Assembly (NCBI GenBank): GCA_005765155.1
Contig: VCCP01000005.1
Span: forward strand, 4,464,001 to 4,528,000
Length of the DNA stretch: 64,000 nucleotides
Source: Zelopaecilomyces penicillatus
Lineage: Eukaryota; Ascomycota; Sordariomycetes; Hypocreales; Pseudodiploosporaceae
Direction: 5' to 3'
Shown: piece by piece, positions 24,495 to 37,789 of the stretch
Numbering within the stretch: the first letter of the stretch is position 1
How the letters are laid out: every line of letters starts with the position of its first letter
The notes under the pieces: generated by a model
Seen by the model: only the letters and a program-made list of their open reading frames with translations
Told to the model about the DNA's origin: nothing
Database searches by the model: none
Program-made: the position numbers and the translations under genes

Positions 24495-26284
24495 TCAAGA
24501 TCCTCGTCGAGTTTGGTAGAGTGCTTGTGGTACCCCGTTTGGTTTTAGACTGCTGCTGGTATTGTGCACCTTGAGAAGTTGCTCGCAAGCTTGGCGGGCC
24601 ATTTGCTCATTGTGGTGGCCAACGCCTGGCTCGGTTTTCATGGGTGCTCTGCTGGACCACATGTGGACGTCTATCATCTCGCTGTTTGTTGTAGGAACCT
24701 CCTCCCATCGCGGATCTATGGAACCGTGAACCTGAGTCACAACGTCCTCTTCATTGTGCGTTGGGTGTGTGCCAAGGTTGAGCATCTCGTCACTGACTGG
24801 CACCTCCCCCCCGGGTTCCCCTCGGCCATTCGATCTCTTTTTGATAACTGCCCGCCGCCGCCGCCGCAAATCCATATCCTTGATGCCGTCGATATAGAGA
24901 GGCTCCTCCAGCTTGAGATCATTAACCACCTTGATCTCGATATCGCTGGCGCTCAGTAGCATATTTCGTGACCCACCCAGTCTTACAAAGTTATCAAGGA
25001 GCGTCTGATATCGGTCCTTTTCGAGTTGCTTCCAAGCCTCGAGAAGAATAGCCTCCTGTTGGTTCAATTAGTACTTCTTTTTAAGTATATCAGAATGGAG
25101 GCGGGGTCGACTTACGTCTTTGGGAAGCCACTCAATGTACTTGGATCTACCACGCTTGAACTTCATCTGTAGCATTTCTTTACCATGACTCTTGTTGAAC
25201 TGGCGCAGAAAATCGTTCTGGATGCTTTCCCACATGTCCTGGCCTCTTTGCCGGCGATGACGCCAGCGGGACTCGAAGATGCAACGCTCCTCTTCTGGAC
25301 AGTTACTCTTGATCTGAGGAGCAGCCTCTTCTCCATAACAGTTTGTGTGCTCGTCAGAAGTATCCAGGGGCTGTGGGTTGTTGCGAACCGCTGCAGACTG
25401 GCGCTTGGTCGACCTTGACTTCTTGACCCGTGTGCTACCCTGAGTAGGGCGTCGACGAGGAGATCCGCTGGGGGGAGTGTGACGATTGGGATCAGCATGC
25501 CCATGGTTGTCTCCGCTTAAGTGTCGATTAGGACGAAAATGAGAAGGGTGAGCCTGGCTAAGGAGAGGGGCTCCAGGTGGCGGCGCACTCCGATCCATGG
25601 ACATTTGGTGGTTGTCTCGCATCATCATGGCGTTTTGGTTGTCCATCTGCTGGACATCGAGATAGTAGGGAGGGCCAGCGTGCTGAATCGGTTGTGGTTC
25701 GGGGCCGGTGGACACACCGAACGCGCCCAGATAAGGATCTGGAGGGCCAGGAGTCCGGCGCCCATCAGAAATGTAAAACTCTGGCGCAATGGGAGCTTGA
25801 GTCGTCATGGGAGAACTGGCCTGGCTGGTATGGCTGTTCATGTCGAACTGGTTGTTCCACTGATGGTGGTACATCTTGGAGCTCCCAGGTGGCGTTGGCA
25901 CCTGGGCGTAGGGTGTGACAGGAGGAGGATATTGCTGGCGTACCAGTTTGGGTGCTTGCTGCAATGGAGGCGAGGCAGCTGTGGATATGGGAGTCATAAG
26001 GTTAGAATCGCACTGCGAAGCGATGTTGAAAGGAGAAACCTGCAGGGAAATGGCTGGTAAGTTTAGGCACTCCAGAGTTGATGAGGAACAGGGTGCCCAA
26101 AGGGACAGCCCGCCTCCTTGAAGAAGTGGTGCGAATAACGTACTGCGGAAAATGGTGTCAGGTCTGGGTAGTTGGAATTTGATGGAGGTCCACAAGAAGA
26201 GCGACCGCTGCCAGGCAAGCCGTCCGGTTCCGCCAAATCACCTCCGTGTGATAGGCCGTTGGATATGTAATGCTGCTCTACCAT
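24495..26284 (-). CDS. Putative DNA-binding protein with two Myb/SANT-like segments
   Basis: Three exons, 26284-26144, 26039-25116 and 25055-24495, with introns of 104 and 60 bases (GTACGT and GTAAGT donors, both in phase 0) encode 541 residues. The first half is Pro/Gln/Ser/His-rich and disordered. A basic stretch (RVKKSRSTKRQSAAVR) follows. At about residues 285-400 lie two successive helix-rich, Trp-containing segments. The first runs from EERCIFESRWRHRRQ to SKYIEWLPKD; the second begins EAILLEAWKQLEKDRY, directly after the second intron. Their Trp/aromatic spacing recalls tandem Myb/SANT or trihelix domains of fungal regulators. A run of five Arg (RRRRR) follows and could be a nuclear signal. 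I do not recognise an orthologue. The gene sits between two 11-kb gene-free regions, and its upstream region is unusually long, as is common for developmental regulators; that link is inference. Confidence 0.72.
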
Positions 26285-29200
26285 GATCAAGCAACCCGAG
26301 TATGTGGGTGAGGTCCCGGGGGCGTGGAACCTGTGTGACTGGAGATCCGTGAAAGCTGTTGCGCGCGTATCTAACGTGTTGCTGCAATAATAGTAAGGCA
26401 GCGACAATCAGAACCAGGCGGTCGTGGATTGCGAGATGATCTTTGCGTGGTAGTGGTAGGACGACTCTGTTGCGGACTAGTCGACTTGAGAGACACTGGA
26501 TTGAGGGGCCAAATGAAAGAAGAACTGGGAGCTTTTTATTGATAAAAGGGAAGGAACCAGGCTGCCTTGGCTTTGGTTGGTGTATGTGAAGATGAAGGAT
26601 TTATCAAATTGAGCTGGTCTGATGGGGTAGGAGGAGATGAAGTTGGGGAGAGAATGGGATGCAGAGTCTTTGTATAAGTATTGCCCCATCAATAACAGCC
26701 GGTCTTCTTTGATTATTGCAAGGTAATTAGCAAGTGCATCGACAGCAGAAGCCCACGGAGACGGCCTGTACCTCACCCAAGCCGCTCATGTACATCCGTA
26801 CGAGCAGGTATGGATCTCTGAGAGGAGGCCGGGGGGAGGGGGGTTGAGGCAGGCCGGGGGGTGAGGAGACCAATCTATCCCCAGGCCGGGGGTGGTCCTA
26901 GGACAGGCATCGCAGGCGGAGACGCGACAGAGAACGTAAAAGCACAGCTTTGTACAGTTACTGTTGTTATCCTACGTGACAATAGCCGCCGAGTGAAGAC
27001 GGGGAGCCGAAGACAGTTAGAGCAGCAGAGAACGAGCTGGTGGATACCCGACACAGTACTTGAGGTGGTATCGATGTGTACGGAGTACGTACTTGCTGTA
27101 CGTACTTGGGGCCTCATAGAAGAGACGAGGGGGGTGAAGGCATCGAGGGTGTCTTATTTGGACATGCTGGGTGTGCGTAAGGGTAGGGGAGGGGTGGAAG
27201 GGGTTCACAGTGGGAATGAAAAAAAAAAAGAAGCGGGTGTGGAGTGAGCCCTGGCCCAGGGTGGCAGCACTTCGGCATGGGGACTTGATGTCGGAAAATG
27301 GAAAGCAAAAACATCATCCTACCTGTCCCGTTAGGAATGGATGCCATGTACTTTGTATGGGTATATTAACAAATCAAATGCAATTGCAAATCGAGACACA
27401 TCCGGGAAAGACATGAGAAATGGGGATGCCAAATGACATGGAACATAGACAGCTGAGATCCCGGCGTGGAAGCGACGGGCACGTGTACAAGGCATGCCAT
27501 GAGGCTGTTGTGCAGCATATCGATCACGAATCAACAGAATCAACAGATTCCCCAGCGATTAGTAACTCAGTTTATCGTGAAAGACGAGCGCATTCTGTCA
27601 TGTCGCTCCCCTTACACGCCGTCGCAATTCGCTTTACTGCAGCCGCGGCGGATGGAAATCTACGAGCATGGCAGCTGCTTCGCACGGAAGACAGACGTCA
27701 GACATCGAAATAAAGAGAGACATAGTGTCACTGCTCGAGACTAGCACACCGAGCAATCAACTGACAAAGTTTGACAGACGAGCCAAGATTTTTCTCCACG
27801 CAACTTCGGAGAGCCGAGCAGCAAGCGCAAGGGCAGGGTAAAGAGGAAAGGGACAATACGATGCAGTTGACGGAGAGGCCATGTGCAATCATCTTGAGCG
27901 ATACATGGAATGTGCAGATACGGTTGTCGGCAGAAACTTAGTTGACGTAACACGCAGATAGCGTAGACATCTGGAACTCGGTCAATTGCAATGGCAGAGC
28001 AAAGTTTGCTCTCAAGGTAGACGATGGAGGCATAGTGCAAAAGTGGGTATGCAGAGGCAGGAGAAAAATATAATGTCAAAATCGCAGATGGAATCAACAG
28101 AAAACGGAGAGACTCCGCTGTTCAACGGTTGAAACACCGGAGACACGAGCAGCTGAGGGGGAGGGACGCAGCAAAGACCCCGAAAGCCCTCAGCAGAGCC
28201 GCATGAAGAGCCGAAATGGAGCTCATAGCAGTAACATCCGCTGTTGCATTGGTACAGTCGCGGCAGGGCAACAGCGTGCGGCGATGCACACAGGGGATGA
28301 ATGGAGAATAGATGGAGAAGAGGAATCGCGAGCAGCAGTAGACGGGTCCAAGTTCCGACCCGCCATTTACTGTGGAGCTACATTATGTGTGTAACTTTGT
28401 AACTCCTCGATAGATGGGCAGGCACGACTCGACGGCCTAGACTGGCTAAACTCGGTATGCGTCAGCCGGAGAAGCACAGTTACAGGAAATAGCGCTGGGA
28501 GCTCCTGCAACCTGCGTTACTGAAATGGGCAGGAGCACGTAGGGGTACATCCGTTTTGGTTGATTCTCGCCTTTATCGCTTGCCTGCTTTGTACTTCGTA
28601 CTTGCTTACTCGCCGAATGGCTGTCAAATGATGGCTCAGCGTAACTACCTACTCATCGTCCTCTGGTAAGTACCTGCTGGACTCACAAGACATTTACCTA
28701 AGCAGAAGGAAGCAATACTCGCTCTTACCACCCACCCACACACGTTTGGCACACATTACGCTCAAAGAGAAAACGATGGCAAGGGCTGCTCGGCACAGCG
28801 TCTCATTGGGGTCCAAAAGGCGCTTCGGTCGCCTCATATTCGCTAAGCCAAAGTGCGTTTTCAAGTTTGCGGCTTATCTATTCTAACTCTTCATTTATGT
28901 TGCTCTCAATGACCAGCGGTCTTCACGATAAAGATAATAGTCTTCGTACAGGCGGTCGCATCATTCCTACAGCGGCGTCACCTACCAAACCCCATGATCG
29001 GTCTGGAGGTGTATGTTTGCCCCAGCGCAAAGGCACCGCACCGTACAGCGACGTAGCATTGTGGCCAGGACAGGCCAGGCATCAGTCGTGATGGGCCCTT
29101 TACTAGAGCTCGCTTCACATTATACATACGCTTGTCGCTCTGCCAAATACAGATAGGTCGGTACTCACTCGTACACTCGCCGAGGCACAATTAATAGCAC

Positions 29201-32200
29201 AGAAGAAATCCTAATTGACTTTGACGGACATCGGATTAGAGGAGTGGCGCTGGGGAGCGTACCCGACCAGGGGCCGCCCGAGATTGAGCAGAGCGAAGTG
29301 GATTGATGAACCTCCCCAGTTGGCGCGTCATTCGTCTTGCCCAAAAGGTGGCGCTGCTCTTCGAGTACTCCGTATGAAAGGCAGGGACAGTACTTCGTAC
29401 ATCTTGCTAAAGCTCTCAAGCTCTGATTTGTCTGTCCAGTAATAATTACCTTTGCTAACAGCATTATTTAGCACACGTTTTGACCTATCATAACACGCAG
29501 AACACTTCATCGGTTGTAGGTACACACAGCGCACGCCATTGGCGTCCCTCTTCCAAGTTCCGATCGAGCTGGGCCGTTTGGCATGATCATCGGCGGAGAT
29601 GATTGGACTGGATTTGCCCTAGGATCGGCGAGTCACTATGATGCATCGTTGAACTTCTTGACGAGTCCCATTGTGCCTACCCCATACTCCTGCAGGATAG
29701 TATTGCAGCTCAGTTGTTGAGCTTCGTAGCAAGCGCAATCGCAGTAGCTGGTCACTCAAAATAAGCAAGATCGCCTTGATAACGTGCTGCTTGGCCCGTC
29801 TCGCCAACTTGGGCATCCTCTAGAGTGTATTCCGTACGGATAACCGCATGAATGAACAAGTCGACTGTTAGCGTTCAACGATAGAAGGCACACCACAAGG
29901 TAGACTCGGTCAGTCCACGCACCGTGCCCGGCCGCTAAGCTCCACACTACTGCCGCAATCACAACCTCGATTTGACACTAGGCCAGAGGGAAGGAAGTCT
30001 TGATTTGACATTGCACTAGCAATCCGCACGTCCACACGAATGACACCACTTGTGCTAGAAACGGACTAGACTCCAAAACACTAGCACCCGTTTTCACGCT
30101 CACTGTCCACGTCGTGCTCAGTGCATTGCATTTTAAACCCAATGCCCGATTTGTTACTGCTTCGATTTAGCCATGCCTTTTAGGGGTTCCATTTAGCTTT
30201 ATCTTGCGAGTCTATCAAGAATAGCACATTGAAGCACACATACGCAAGCATACACAAGCTTGATTGTCTTTAGGTACAAGTTATGGGCCGTTTTCGGAGT
30301 GTCCGGGTCGACAGCAAGGTCAAAGTCGCCGTCTTGGCTACGCTAGGTGAATCACCGCATTCCCCGCCGAATCACTGGACTTGCCAGGGCTTGACATCAA
30401 ATTCCCATTCACTCGGTATTGTCGTTTCATTCTACAATCTCCCTGGAGGTGGTTCCACATCCCTTTTCGAACAGTACATTTTTCCGAACACTCGTAATGT
30501 ATCTATGGAGGCCTTATCCGAAGCACACCATTCATTCCTGCTGGTATGGGTGCTGTAGAAGCTCTTGGTAGCAGTTTTTGCGGATGCTCATGGGTAGACT
30601 CGCGGCTCACATACAGAAATCGATGTTCGCCTGTTGGTCTATCTCCGCCCGCGTCGTTGACGGGCTTGTGCCGCCAACGGCCGACTAGCGGTGGGACAGT
30701 TCTGCCGACAGGATCGTGCCAACGGCATGAAGTCCTCCTCCAGTTTTGCCGCCTAGCCAATACACTTCATTGTCTTGCCTACCTTGATCGGCAACAAACT
30801 AGTGCAGAGGGGGGACTAGATGACGATGGAAATGGCAGTAAGACACAGCCCATATTTCCTCGCTGGCATATTTTCTCTCTCGTTGACCTTTTCGACTCTT
30901 CTCCATTACAAAGGCAACACAGCCACGGTTATAGCAGAGGGAAAGAAAAGAAAAGTGACAACATGGCAACTACAAACAAGTTCATACTGTGCATGGCAGC
31001 CTGATATGGGGATGGGGAGCAAATGACGGGTGACACGAAAAAATTAATGTCGGATTCGCGGCCGGGGACCTTCTTGGCCCAAGGAGGGGACTCGGGGGAG
31101 CTCTGAAGGTATCCTTTGCCCTTGCGAACGACATGAGGCCCGCCCCAGACCCTGGCCTGGCCACTCATCTCATGGCGTGTGTTACATTGCACTAGCTTAG
31201 TGCGATCCGAGCCGTCGGGACGCGCTAGCAGGGCTTTCTTCGCCGGCATTGGCCCAGCTTCGTGTACACCCCCCTCCTTACGCTCAAGAGCCCTGCTTTG
31301 CCCCATAGTATCCATGTCTGTCCAATGGGCGCACGCTCCGGAGTGGGGCCATGGCCGGCCAGCAGGTGACCTACGCGCGCGTTTACCCGCTGTGAAGAGG
31401 ACGGCTATTGGGTACCGAGAGAAAAGTAAGCGAGCCTGCACTGTAACAACTACTGCTGCAAGCTGCACGGCCAACACACGGCGCCCTCCTTGTGAGCAGG
31501 CCTTTTGCTGCTTCGTTTCTAAGTTCCTGGGGCCTGTTTGCGACCAACACGCTGCGCACTGGCGCCCCTTGCGGCTTGAAATGCAGAAGTAACTGTACTC
31601 GCAGAGGCACTCACAAATGCACCCGTACCGATGCTCGTGGTGCTTTGTCTCTCTTTGCCTTTTCCCTCCCGTTGGCTGACCCGCGCGTACCCTCAACGTT
31701 TTGGACGCAGCAAGCTCAAACGCAACAGAAGTGTCAACCCACACTTGTCCACTTCCTGTCACATATCGTTTTGGCTTTTTTTCCCGTCCAAACTGGGCGA
31801 GCAGCATCGTTCCCATACCCCATGGGCTTTGCTGGTCCAGGCGCGGGAGAGGCGGCCGAAGACAATTGGGTTGTTCCTGCAGACGTGCTCAATTGCCGTG
31901 ACGTTCTGGGGTTTTGGAACAGCCACGGCCGCGGCCCAGCCCCACCTTCCAGGGCGGCCTCGTTTTATGGCCACCCAGCCTCGAAATTCTTCGCCTGACC
32001 AAGAGACAGCCTTGCGCTCTGCCTCTTCATAGCCTCGCCGGGCACCGTCATTGATAGAAAAGAACGAAACAAATGGACGGACGACATGAAGAAGAAAAGA
32101 AGCAGGAGTGGCCGCCCGGTATGCGACCTCCGTGTCGGCCGTCCGATCGGTGCAGAGATTGGCCCAGCTCGTGCTGTCTGCGCCCCTCTCACCACCGTGG

Positions 32201-35200
32201 CCGGACAAGCTCCGTGCCGTGCTGCGGTACTGCTCCCTCCCACCACCACATGTATCCTTTCTCCTATTGAAACACCACGACAACAGAGGCATTTTCAAAC
32301 TCATGATTCTGCCTATCAATCTGCCCCCTTAGTCTGCTCACCCCCCTGTCTACTAATTATTGTTGTAGGTATTCAAACATTATTCAAGCGCGTCTCTGCG
32401 ACTAGCTTGAGATTCTAAGCTCGAAGACCGGCTGCGTCTGCAGGTCGCACCACACCCAACAACAAATCGCTGCTCCTGCTGACAGCTATAGCTCTTCACA
32501 TCTAAGCGCCGGGCTCGCAGCAATCCATTCCTCACGCTATTCCCTCTTTGCTCGGACATCTCTCCCGTTTGCTTCTATCATCACCCCAACCGCGTCTGCA
32601 GATCTCATCTTTAGCCGCGAGGCCGTGTGTGCCAACCAAAGGTACTCAATTAAGCACCTTTTCTCACTCGTATTCAGAATCCTCAGGGTTGTGTTGTGTT
32701 GTTTGTTCTAATCCGCAGCTATATGCCATGCAATTTGGGCGCTACCAGACTCTCGGGTCGTCCCCTCTCTGGTCGACACGCTTTGCCCCCCAGCCCAACG
32801 CTCACCAAGTCCTAACTATTTCCCTCCCCCTTTCCTCCATTTTGGTCAAACATGTGAGAAATGCACATGCCGTGCGTACCAGTGGCATGTTGGTCCCTCC
32901 TTGCCTAAGAATTGCCGATGATAAATCAAACAACGGCGTTAAGGCGGCAGACAACTGGCGGTTATTCCATTTTCCACACACAGGCGAGCCTAGGCAGGCA
33001 CTCGAAGCCGTTTTGTTACATTAACAGTTGCCCATGGTATGGCCTGCTTCTAGTCAGCTGTGTAGTTGGTTCTTTTGCCGACCGATGTCAGGCTGTCCTG
33101 CTACATTACCCCCTCTTCTCTACTTCATCCTAGGTAGTGTTGGAGTCATCAACCGCCATTCAAGTGTTCAACCAACATGCATATCGTGACGACAGATCAG
33201 ATGATGACATCTCGCTAACAGGCCGCGAGGCCCCCGCGGTCTCTACCTCTACTACTGTTCATAGAGGAGTTGCTAGGGCGAACAACCGCTGCTGATCACA
33301 CCAACATCAAGCGCCACTCCCGACTGACACCCCTCCACAAGCTTACTGGAAGCCTGAGCCGTCTGACTCTCTCCTAAAGACCGCTTCTTAGTGGATCTAT
33401 GGATTCTCTTGGCGGACATCACTCATCTGTAGAGTCGATCTTGTACTGCGGGAGCGGCTGCGTAGACGTTGCCTTCTTTGCTTTCAGTAGTCACAGCCAA
33501 CAGTGACGCACGAAATGTGATGCATCTCTCTAATTACCGCGCTCTTGCCTAGATTCTGCGCTACTCGGCCGCAAAGTTTCGATTATTACCTTGTTTTCTG
33601 GGCTGCCTGGTTATTTTGGTAGAGCATGGGCAACAAACAGTCACAACGATGCCAAAGTCCGAGCTCAGAGCCATGTCCAAGACTAGGTCAGACCGTGTAT
33701 GTTTGTGGAACCGAACTCAAGTCTCGACTACAATAGCCATTCTGCCTCTCTCTCTTTCTCTTTTTCTCCTACCATGCTAGGTCTGTGATATGTACTCCGT
33801 ACATTATGTATTGTACCTCAAGTCAAGAAGTGGGACAAACAGGCACAGTCCGTGGCAAGCCACCCTTATTGTCCCGCCCTCCGGAATAACGGCCTGTGTG
33901 TCTCTTTCCCTCCCCCCCCCTGGTTATCTAGCTTCTGTCCTCTGTTACGGATGGAAGTGTGCCGGCCCTGAATACCCACACACGCGCTATTCTTCTAGCG
34001 TGTTGAGTGCGCGAGGGTCTATTTTGATGCCACATGCCCCCTTCCCTATGAATTATGCGGGTGGGCAGAAAAGGCATGCCAGTGCCAATGTCCTTTTTGA
34101 GAAGCATCACACCTCCATCGGCTACTCCGCCTCCTGGCTGTCTGGGGGAGCCTCTCATGATGAAGAATGTGAGACCCGCCTTTGGTGGATATCGTCGAGA
34201 GCAAATTGCCACTCCCCGCGTCCGCGTACGTCGCCAAGTTGTCACGTTTTGATTTGACCATGCAGACAAGCACCTTAACGAGGGTGGCCCATGTTACCAA
34301 TCACATGTGGCTCATTCTTTATTTGCTTATCTGGTGAATAAAAGGTAAATGGAGCAAACACACAGAGGGCGGTTGGAAAGCCTGAGAGAAGAAGAGACGT
34401 TGCATCCTCAAGTCGCATGATTTATACTCTATGACAAAGTGCCAGAGAAGAACGTAAGAAATGAGCATATACTTTCTCCTCTATTATTGCTAATGAGCGT
34501 TGCTCTTTAGTTCAACAAGCCGCTATTACAATTTACCATGCTGGTGGGTTTGTTTTTCTTTCCAGACCGATGAGGAGCTTTGAGACAGCATATTAAGCCC
34601 ACCAGGTGCCTTACACTTGGCCCACAACACAGAATAAGCGGATACACACATAGATAGACATCACAGGACCAGGTTGTAGATCTCAGGAGGTTTGCACTGG
34701 CTGCAAGGAATGATCCCGGCAGTTCAAAGAAGTGGCGACATGATTCAAGCCCGATTATACGCCGCAAAGTGAGCGAATTGTAGAGCACTGTTGGGTTGGA
34801 ATTGGCTGCCTCGGGAACATCCATTAGGACTTAGCAGGCCCATTGGATGCTCTGGACCTCTTGTTGGTTTGTGCAACGGTGCCTTTAGCAAACTTCACAC
34901 CCCTCCCATTCAAGGCAGCACATCCCTGGCTGGTTCATGTACTCGGGGCAGAGGCACACGAGAAGCGACTTTTTGGAGTCTTCATTTGTAACTGGTCAAG
35001 AGGGATATTGCAGCCTGTCCCAATGAGAAAGAGAAGAAAGATCCTGCCGGGGCCTGCGGACAGACAAGCGGGCGGTTCTGAGATGTGGAGTGGTGACGGC
35101 GTGATGTGTGCTGGGCGATGGATCCTCGCTATTGTCATGGCCGCGCTCAGACGAAGGCCCTCGTTTGCCTGCGGAGAGTGAGGAAATCCGCTTTTTCCGG

Positions 35201-37789
35201 GCAAAAAGTTTGAGACAGCAGTGCCTCACCAAGGCTGATTTCTCTTTATGATGCGTTGTTTGATTTTTTTTTAAAGAGAGTTAAGAGCAAAATCTGCCCT
35301 TCACAGCTATTAGAACGAAGTCGTGGCCGCATGTATGGCCGGCCGTGGGTATAATTTTTCCCCACCCTGGGCCTCTTGATGGGCCGGCCGGCCAGGTTTC
35401 AGGCCCAAGTCTTCATCAAAGCCACGACACTGCCTGTTTCTCAAATGGGGTTTACGAGAGGAACTCATGAAGAAGAAAAAAGAGCCGCAAGGAAAAATTT
35501 GGAAATGACGGAAGAAAAGAGGGCACACGATACTTGGGAAAACTTGATTTTTCATTATTGGTGTTGTTGCATGTAACAACTTTTTTTTTTGGTGGAGTTC
35601 AAGGAAGATTTTGTTGGCGGCTCGTACCGCTTACTCCCGCTGCTGTTGGTGTTTGATTTATGTCGGCAGAGGAGAGGGAGAGCATGATTACAGGAGAGGG
35701 AGCGGGAAGAGAAGAATTGGGCGGGACCAATATCCAGGGCTGCTCTTTGTGCTGCCGCTGTCATGGGGTTGTTCTATCTCTCTCGCTCGTTCTTGTGGTG
35801 CTGTTCGGAAGAGTAATCTCTGTTTTTTTGTCTTTCGAACCTTTGGGCTTCTGATTTACAAAAGTGGGCGTGTACTACAGTCTCTGAAGGTCCTGTGTGA
35901 AGACCAAATCGTGATGGGAAAAGTCTTGCTGACGGGGGCGGGCTTGTTGTGTATGACCAGAGGCGTCATGGTGTCACCGTCTGACAGAAACTCCTTGTTC
36001 TCCCACTCTCCTATATTCATATTCCCCTTCTTCGTCTTCATCTTCGTCTTCTTACTTCTCCTCATCCTCCTCCTCAACCACCACGGGGGCTAGCTTTTAA
36101 CAAACTAATTCGATAAACAACGAAGCTATTGCAACCGAGAAGACGGTGGAAGAAAAGGTCCGCCAACTAGCCAACATAGCAAGCTGGTCAAGCCACAAAA
36201 AACACGTCCACAACTCCCATCTCTCTAGAAAGCCAGTCTACTCTTCATCGTTCAGTTCTCCCTATCCTATGGAAACTGCCATTTCTTGACCTCTCGTTCC
36301 TCCTCGTAACCTGCCATTCTTTCTGCTAACATGTGTGTGTGTGTCTCTCTCTATTCAGAACCTTCTAACTAGCATACATAAAAACGAAAAAAAACCTTCC
36401 CTACACTCTCCAACAAATACATGAAACCCGTCGAACATCTTGCACGCGCACCAACTCATCGTTCTCGACACTTTCCCAGCTATCCATCCGAAGGCTCTCA
36501 GCCAACCCCCTTTTCCAACAACGTTGGGCTCTGTATATGTGTCATCAAATTACAGAGTCCCCAAAACGCACACGTACACGCACGCTTTGCCCAACAACCA
36601 ACTCCCGTTGGGCCTTTGCATCTCGTTTTCCCTCTTGACGAACGACGAACGAATCATAAGGAAATAAAGAAGAAAAGAAAAGAATTAAAAAAGGATATCA
36701 TAGCATGACAAAACTAAGACTCGAAGAAGTGGGAGTAGATGTTTTCCCACGAGGAACCATCCTATAATTCATAACTTAGGCCTACTTGTTTTGAGACTCT
36801 CTTCACCGTCTACGCTCCTCGTCTCCAATTTACCTCACCGTACTTAAGCCAAGTGGTTAAGTCTGTTGGACGCCACATCTATAATCACCATGCATTATTT
36901 GTTGATTTGACAACTCGGTGTCGGTGTAGGAAAGGGGAGGCAGGACGAATGGAAACAGAGGAACGCGGAGGAGCAGTCCGGTTACCAGCACAATACCTAC
37001 TGCTACAGTTGGTGGGATATCAGGCTTTAACCAGTTGATGTTTATTCATTACTCTACCATCTGTAACACTTGGCCTAGCCTAGCCCCTTGTTCCTTTTTT
37101 ACGAATAAGCCAAATAAACGCAGATCTGCTTTGTCTCTCTCGCTCTCTCTTGCTGTCTCTCCTGTCTCACCGAAACGGCCGCTACGAGAAGCAACAAAGG
37201 GACCAGCCAGGAAAAGAAACCAAAATGAAAATGAAAAAGGCCAGGGAAAAATAAAAACAAAATTGCAAGGAACTCCCATCTCCCTGCAGACAGATGCGTC
37301 GTAGTGCTGACTGACGGGTCCAAGGCCAGTCGATACCCGCGAGACAAGACGCTTTAGAAACAAAAAGCAGCAGCAATAACACTCTGGAGTAGCCACTCCC
37401 ATACATCTTTCCTCTCTCAAACTTGCAGTGCCCCGGGGGACCAAATCCCCCTTCTTTGCACCATACTTTTGTGGCTCTTTAATGGCTCCTGCATGTTTCC
37501 AGGTCGATATTCTTGGCCACAGTTTGGCACGTCCCTTTTTCTCGCATGAATGAATAAAACAAAAGCATCCCTCCCCAAAATAGCACTCAAAAAACAAAGA
37601 AATAAAAGATAAGAGAGAAAAAGAAAACCAGGCAACAAAAAGCAAACCGAAAACGAATTGACACAAACGTCCATGCTGACTCATGATGTCTTACTACCTA
37701 GAATGCATCGAGTCTTATTGTAACTCCCCTTTTGCTTTGTTTTTTTTTCATCCAAGATGCCCGGCCGTTCCGCCCTGACTGGGTGAATG
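26285..37789. other. 11.5-kb gene-poor region upstream of the Myb-like gene
   Basis: No supportable coding gene is seen on either strand. Many short frames lack conserved motifs. The longest, 30929-31816 minus (295 codons), has a biased, Cys/Arg-rich composition and no domain. Pyrimidine-rich tracts at about 33750-33775, 36000-36070 and 36340-36360 resemble leader sequences. Because the Myb-like gene is transcribed away from this region, it may hold a long promoter, a spliced 5' leader or non-coding transcripts. Confidence 0.5.

Noticed and set aside
36850..36940. tRNA-like D-arm (AGCCAAGTGGTTA)
   Set aside because: No matching anticodon stem, T-arm (GTTCGA-type loop) or acceptor stem could be paired around it.
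37049..37684. 211-codon minus-strand frame with hydrophobic stretches
   Set aside because: Hydrophobicity comes from T-rich complement of A-rich DNA (Phe/Leu/Ser runs). No topology logic or family resemblance.
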